Made by a program: the position numbers and the translations under genes. From Anaerohalosphaeraceae bacterium (GTDB taxonomy: Bacteria > Planctomycetota > Phycisphaerae > Sedimentisphaerales > Anaerohalosphaeraceae), in the NCBI GenBank assembly GCA_037479115.1, contig JBBFLK010000003.1:108501-172500 (forward strand): a stretch of 64,000 nt of DNA, in the 5' to 3' direction. The notes below the pieces were generated by a model. That model did not search any database, was not told the origin of the DNA, and saw nothing but the letters and a program-made list of their open reading frames with translations. The stretch's first letter is position 1. The number at the start of each line of letters is the position of its first letter. Positions 63,037-64,000 of this stretch are shown piece by piece.

Positions 63037-63066
63037 ACAATACGTAAAAAAAGGCGGTTTTGACAA
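63037..63066 (-). promoter_or_regulatory. Promoter of larE
   Basis: On the minus strand TTGTCA (63066-63061), an 18-bp spacer and TATTGT (63042-63037) predict a start near 63030, about 15 nt before the ATG. Confidence 0.45.
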
Positions 63067-63170
63067 GAGAAAAAAAATGTCCTATAAGCGGACGGGATAT
63101 ATCCTGTAATTGTGATAAAGTCCCTGCCGGCGAATGACGAAAAAAAATAAAAAATTTTTTAAAAATGCTA

Positions 63171-63198
63171 TTGACGGGAAAATTTTTGGAGTTATATT
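63171..63198 (+). promoter_or_regulatory. rRNA operon promoter
   Basis: TTGACG (63171-63176), a 16-bp spacer and TATATT (63193-63198) are preceded by an A/T-run UP-element-like tract (about 63140-63170). Predicted start near 63205, about 315 nt before the 16S 5' end. The remaining stretch to 63519 is leader without an open frame. Confidence 0.85.
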
Positions 63199-63204
63199 AA
63201 CTCA

Positions 63205-63519
63205 TCTCAGATGAACGAGCGGACAAGTAAGTTCTTAATGAGAATTGCTTGGCCGCTTATTGTTTCGGCTTGAAGAAGTCGAAACGAAACTGAAAAGCTC
63301 TTTGGCAAGTGAACAGTTGATACCATCCTAAGCAGCGAGACCGCAGGACCTCGGACCCTCACGAATCTTGGTTCGAGGCCCTCCAAAATTGGTGTGTTGA
63401 AAAACCTTTGCGGGGTCGAAAGACCCTGCGGGAATCAACCGGTTCTCGTTGCGTGAGCGAGTTTTGAGTTGAGTTTAGCTGAAGATAACCGTCTCTTCGG
63501 AGACGGGAGTCAGCGATAC
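63205..63519 (+). other. rRNA leader with boxA and hairpin
   Basis: This ~315-nt leader holds a long imperfect hairpin (AGCGG near 63217 with CCGCT near 63253-63257) and a boxA-like antitermination element (GCTCTTTGGCA 63297-63307). The segments CGGACCTCACGAATCTTGG and others near 63340-63380 may pair for RNase III processing of the 16S ends, which cannot be checked without the 3' side. Confidence 0.6.
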
Positions 63520-64000
63520 AAATTGAAGAGTTTGATCCTGGCTCAGAACGAACGCTGGCGGCGTGGCTAAGACATGCAAGTCGAACGGGCCGTTCAATTG
63601 GGTAACCGAGAGAGCGGTCAGTGGCGCAAGGGTGAGGAATAGATAGGTAACGTACCCCGAACTTCGGGATAGTGTCGTCTTGAGCAATCAAGATTACCGA
63701 AAGGGGCAGTAATACCGAATAATGTCAGCTGTCACAAGACAGTTGACCAAAGATTTATCGGTTCGGGAGCGGCCTATCTCCTATCAGCTAGTTGGTGAGG
63801 TAACGGCCCACCAAGGCGACGACGGGTAGCGGGACTGAGAGGTTGACCCGCCACATCGGGACTGAGACACTGCCCGGACCTCCACGGAGGGCTGCAGTAA
63901 CGAATATTGGGCAATGGGCGAAAGCCTGACCCAGCGACGCCGCGTGCAGGAGGAAGCCCCTCGGGGTGTAAACTGCTGTCAGGGGTTAGAAAGCCGAAAG
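63520..64000 (+). rRNA. rrs: 16S ribosomal RNA, 5' part
   Basis: Begins at AAATTGAAGAGTTTGATC; the universal 27F site, G-GCGGCGTGGCTAAGACATG and later CCTACGGGAGGCAGCA-equivalent region (CCTCCACGGAGGGCTGCAG) are in order. 481 nt lie in the window and the gene continues to the right. The variant start (GGCTAAGACATGCAAGTCGA) is of planctomycete type. Confidence 0.98.

Overview
The window looks like a chromosomal piece of a Gram-negative planctomycete, most likely from the Phycisphaerae side of the phylum. The support is a 16S rRNA 5' end (63520 to the window edge) with a planctomycete-like start, PEP-CTERM sorted surface proteins, dockerin-like secreted glycanases, an H-X9-DG prepilin-type protein, and Kdo/lipopolysaccharide and TonB genes that imply an outer membrane. 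Most genes are ordinary housekeeping genes; the accessory interest lies at 1-4700, 28400-29400, 32800-38500, 44200-46200 and 58300-59900. Placement below phylum is inference.

Layout. 1-4700: plant-polysaccharide cluster (end of a dockerin-like protein, a PEP-CTERM carbohydrate-binding-like protein, a GH5 and a GH44 glycanase). 4717-14050 (minus strand): a complete phosphate module, phoB-phoR, an outer-membrane porin, pstSCAB and phoU. Three 11-bp-periodic direct repeats sit 60-70 nt before phoB, the porin and pstS and look like this lineage's Pho box. 14058-16513: hisI and two membrane proteins. 16544-19549: hibernation factor HPF, PtsN, HPr and enzyme I, a regulatory PTS with no sugar permease. 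19574-26177: DUF2344 protein, RNase E/G, kdsD, kdsC and a 950-residue LptC/OstA-like protein. 26235-32191: an EF-G paralogue, a nuclease-fold/STN-like secreted protein and alpha-glucan phosphorylase. 32221-35522: a second PtsN, a B12-binding-fold protein without the usual cobalt-ligand His, and an MlaE/MlaF lipid transporter pair.

35605-38477 is the most interesting stretch: a cobalamin riboswitch with its own intrinsic terminator precedes a Trp-rich PEP-CTERM protein, a secreted protein with a dockerin-like tail and a prepilin-type protein. I read this as a possible vitamin-B12-responsive cell-surface capture system. 38818-43800: ComF, MurJ and a TPR/HEAT-like secreted protein. 43954-44211: a 2[4Fe-4S] ferredoxin and tRNA-Glu. 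44246-48138 (minus): a UvrC-like protein without the nuclease half, a FabZ-like dehydratase, a 57-residue histone-H1-like (Hc1) protein, a flavodoxin-like protein, a LolA-like protein and a HAD phosphatase. 48141-50558: LysR regulator divergent from glutamate dehydrogenase. 50660-55000: family-4 uracil-DNA glycosylase, a membrane protein, purM and purF. 55138-59881: DegT aminotransferase, a small membrane protein, aspartate kinase, a TsaC/phosphotyrosine-phosphatase fusion and rpiB. 59939-63015: TonB receptor and LarE. 63171-64000: rRNA promoter, leader and 16S 5' end.

All functional calls rest on reading motifs and gene order; no database search was run.
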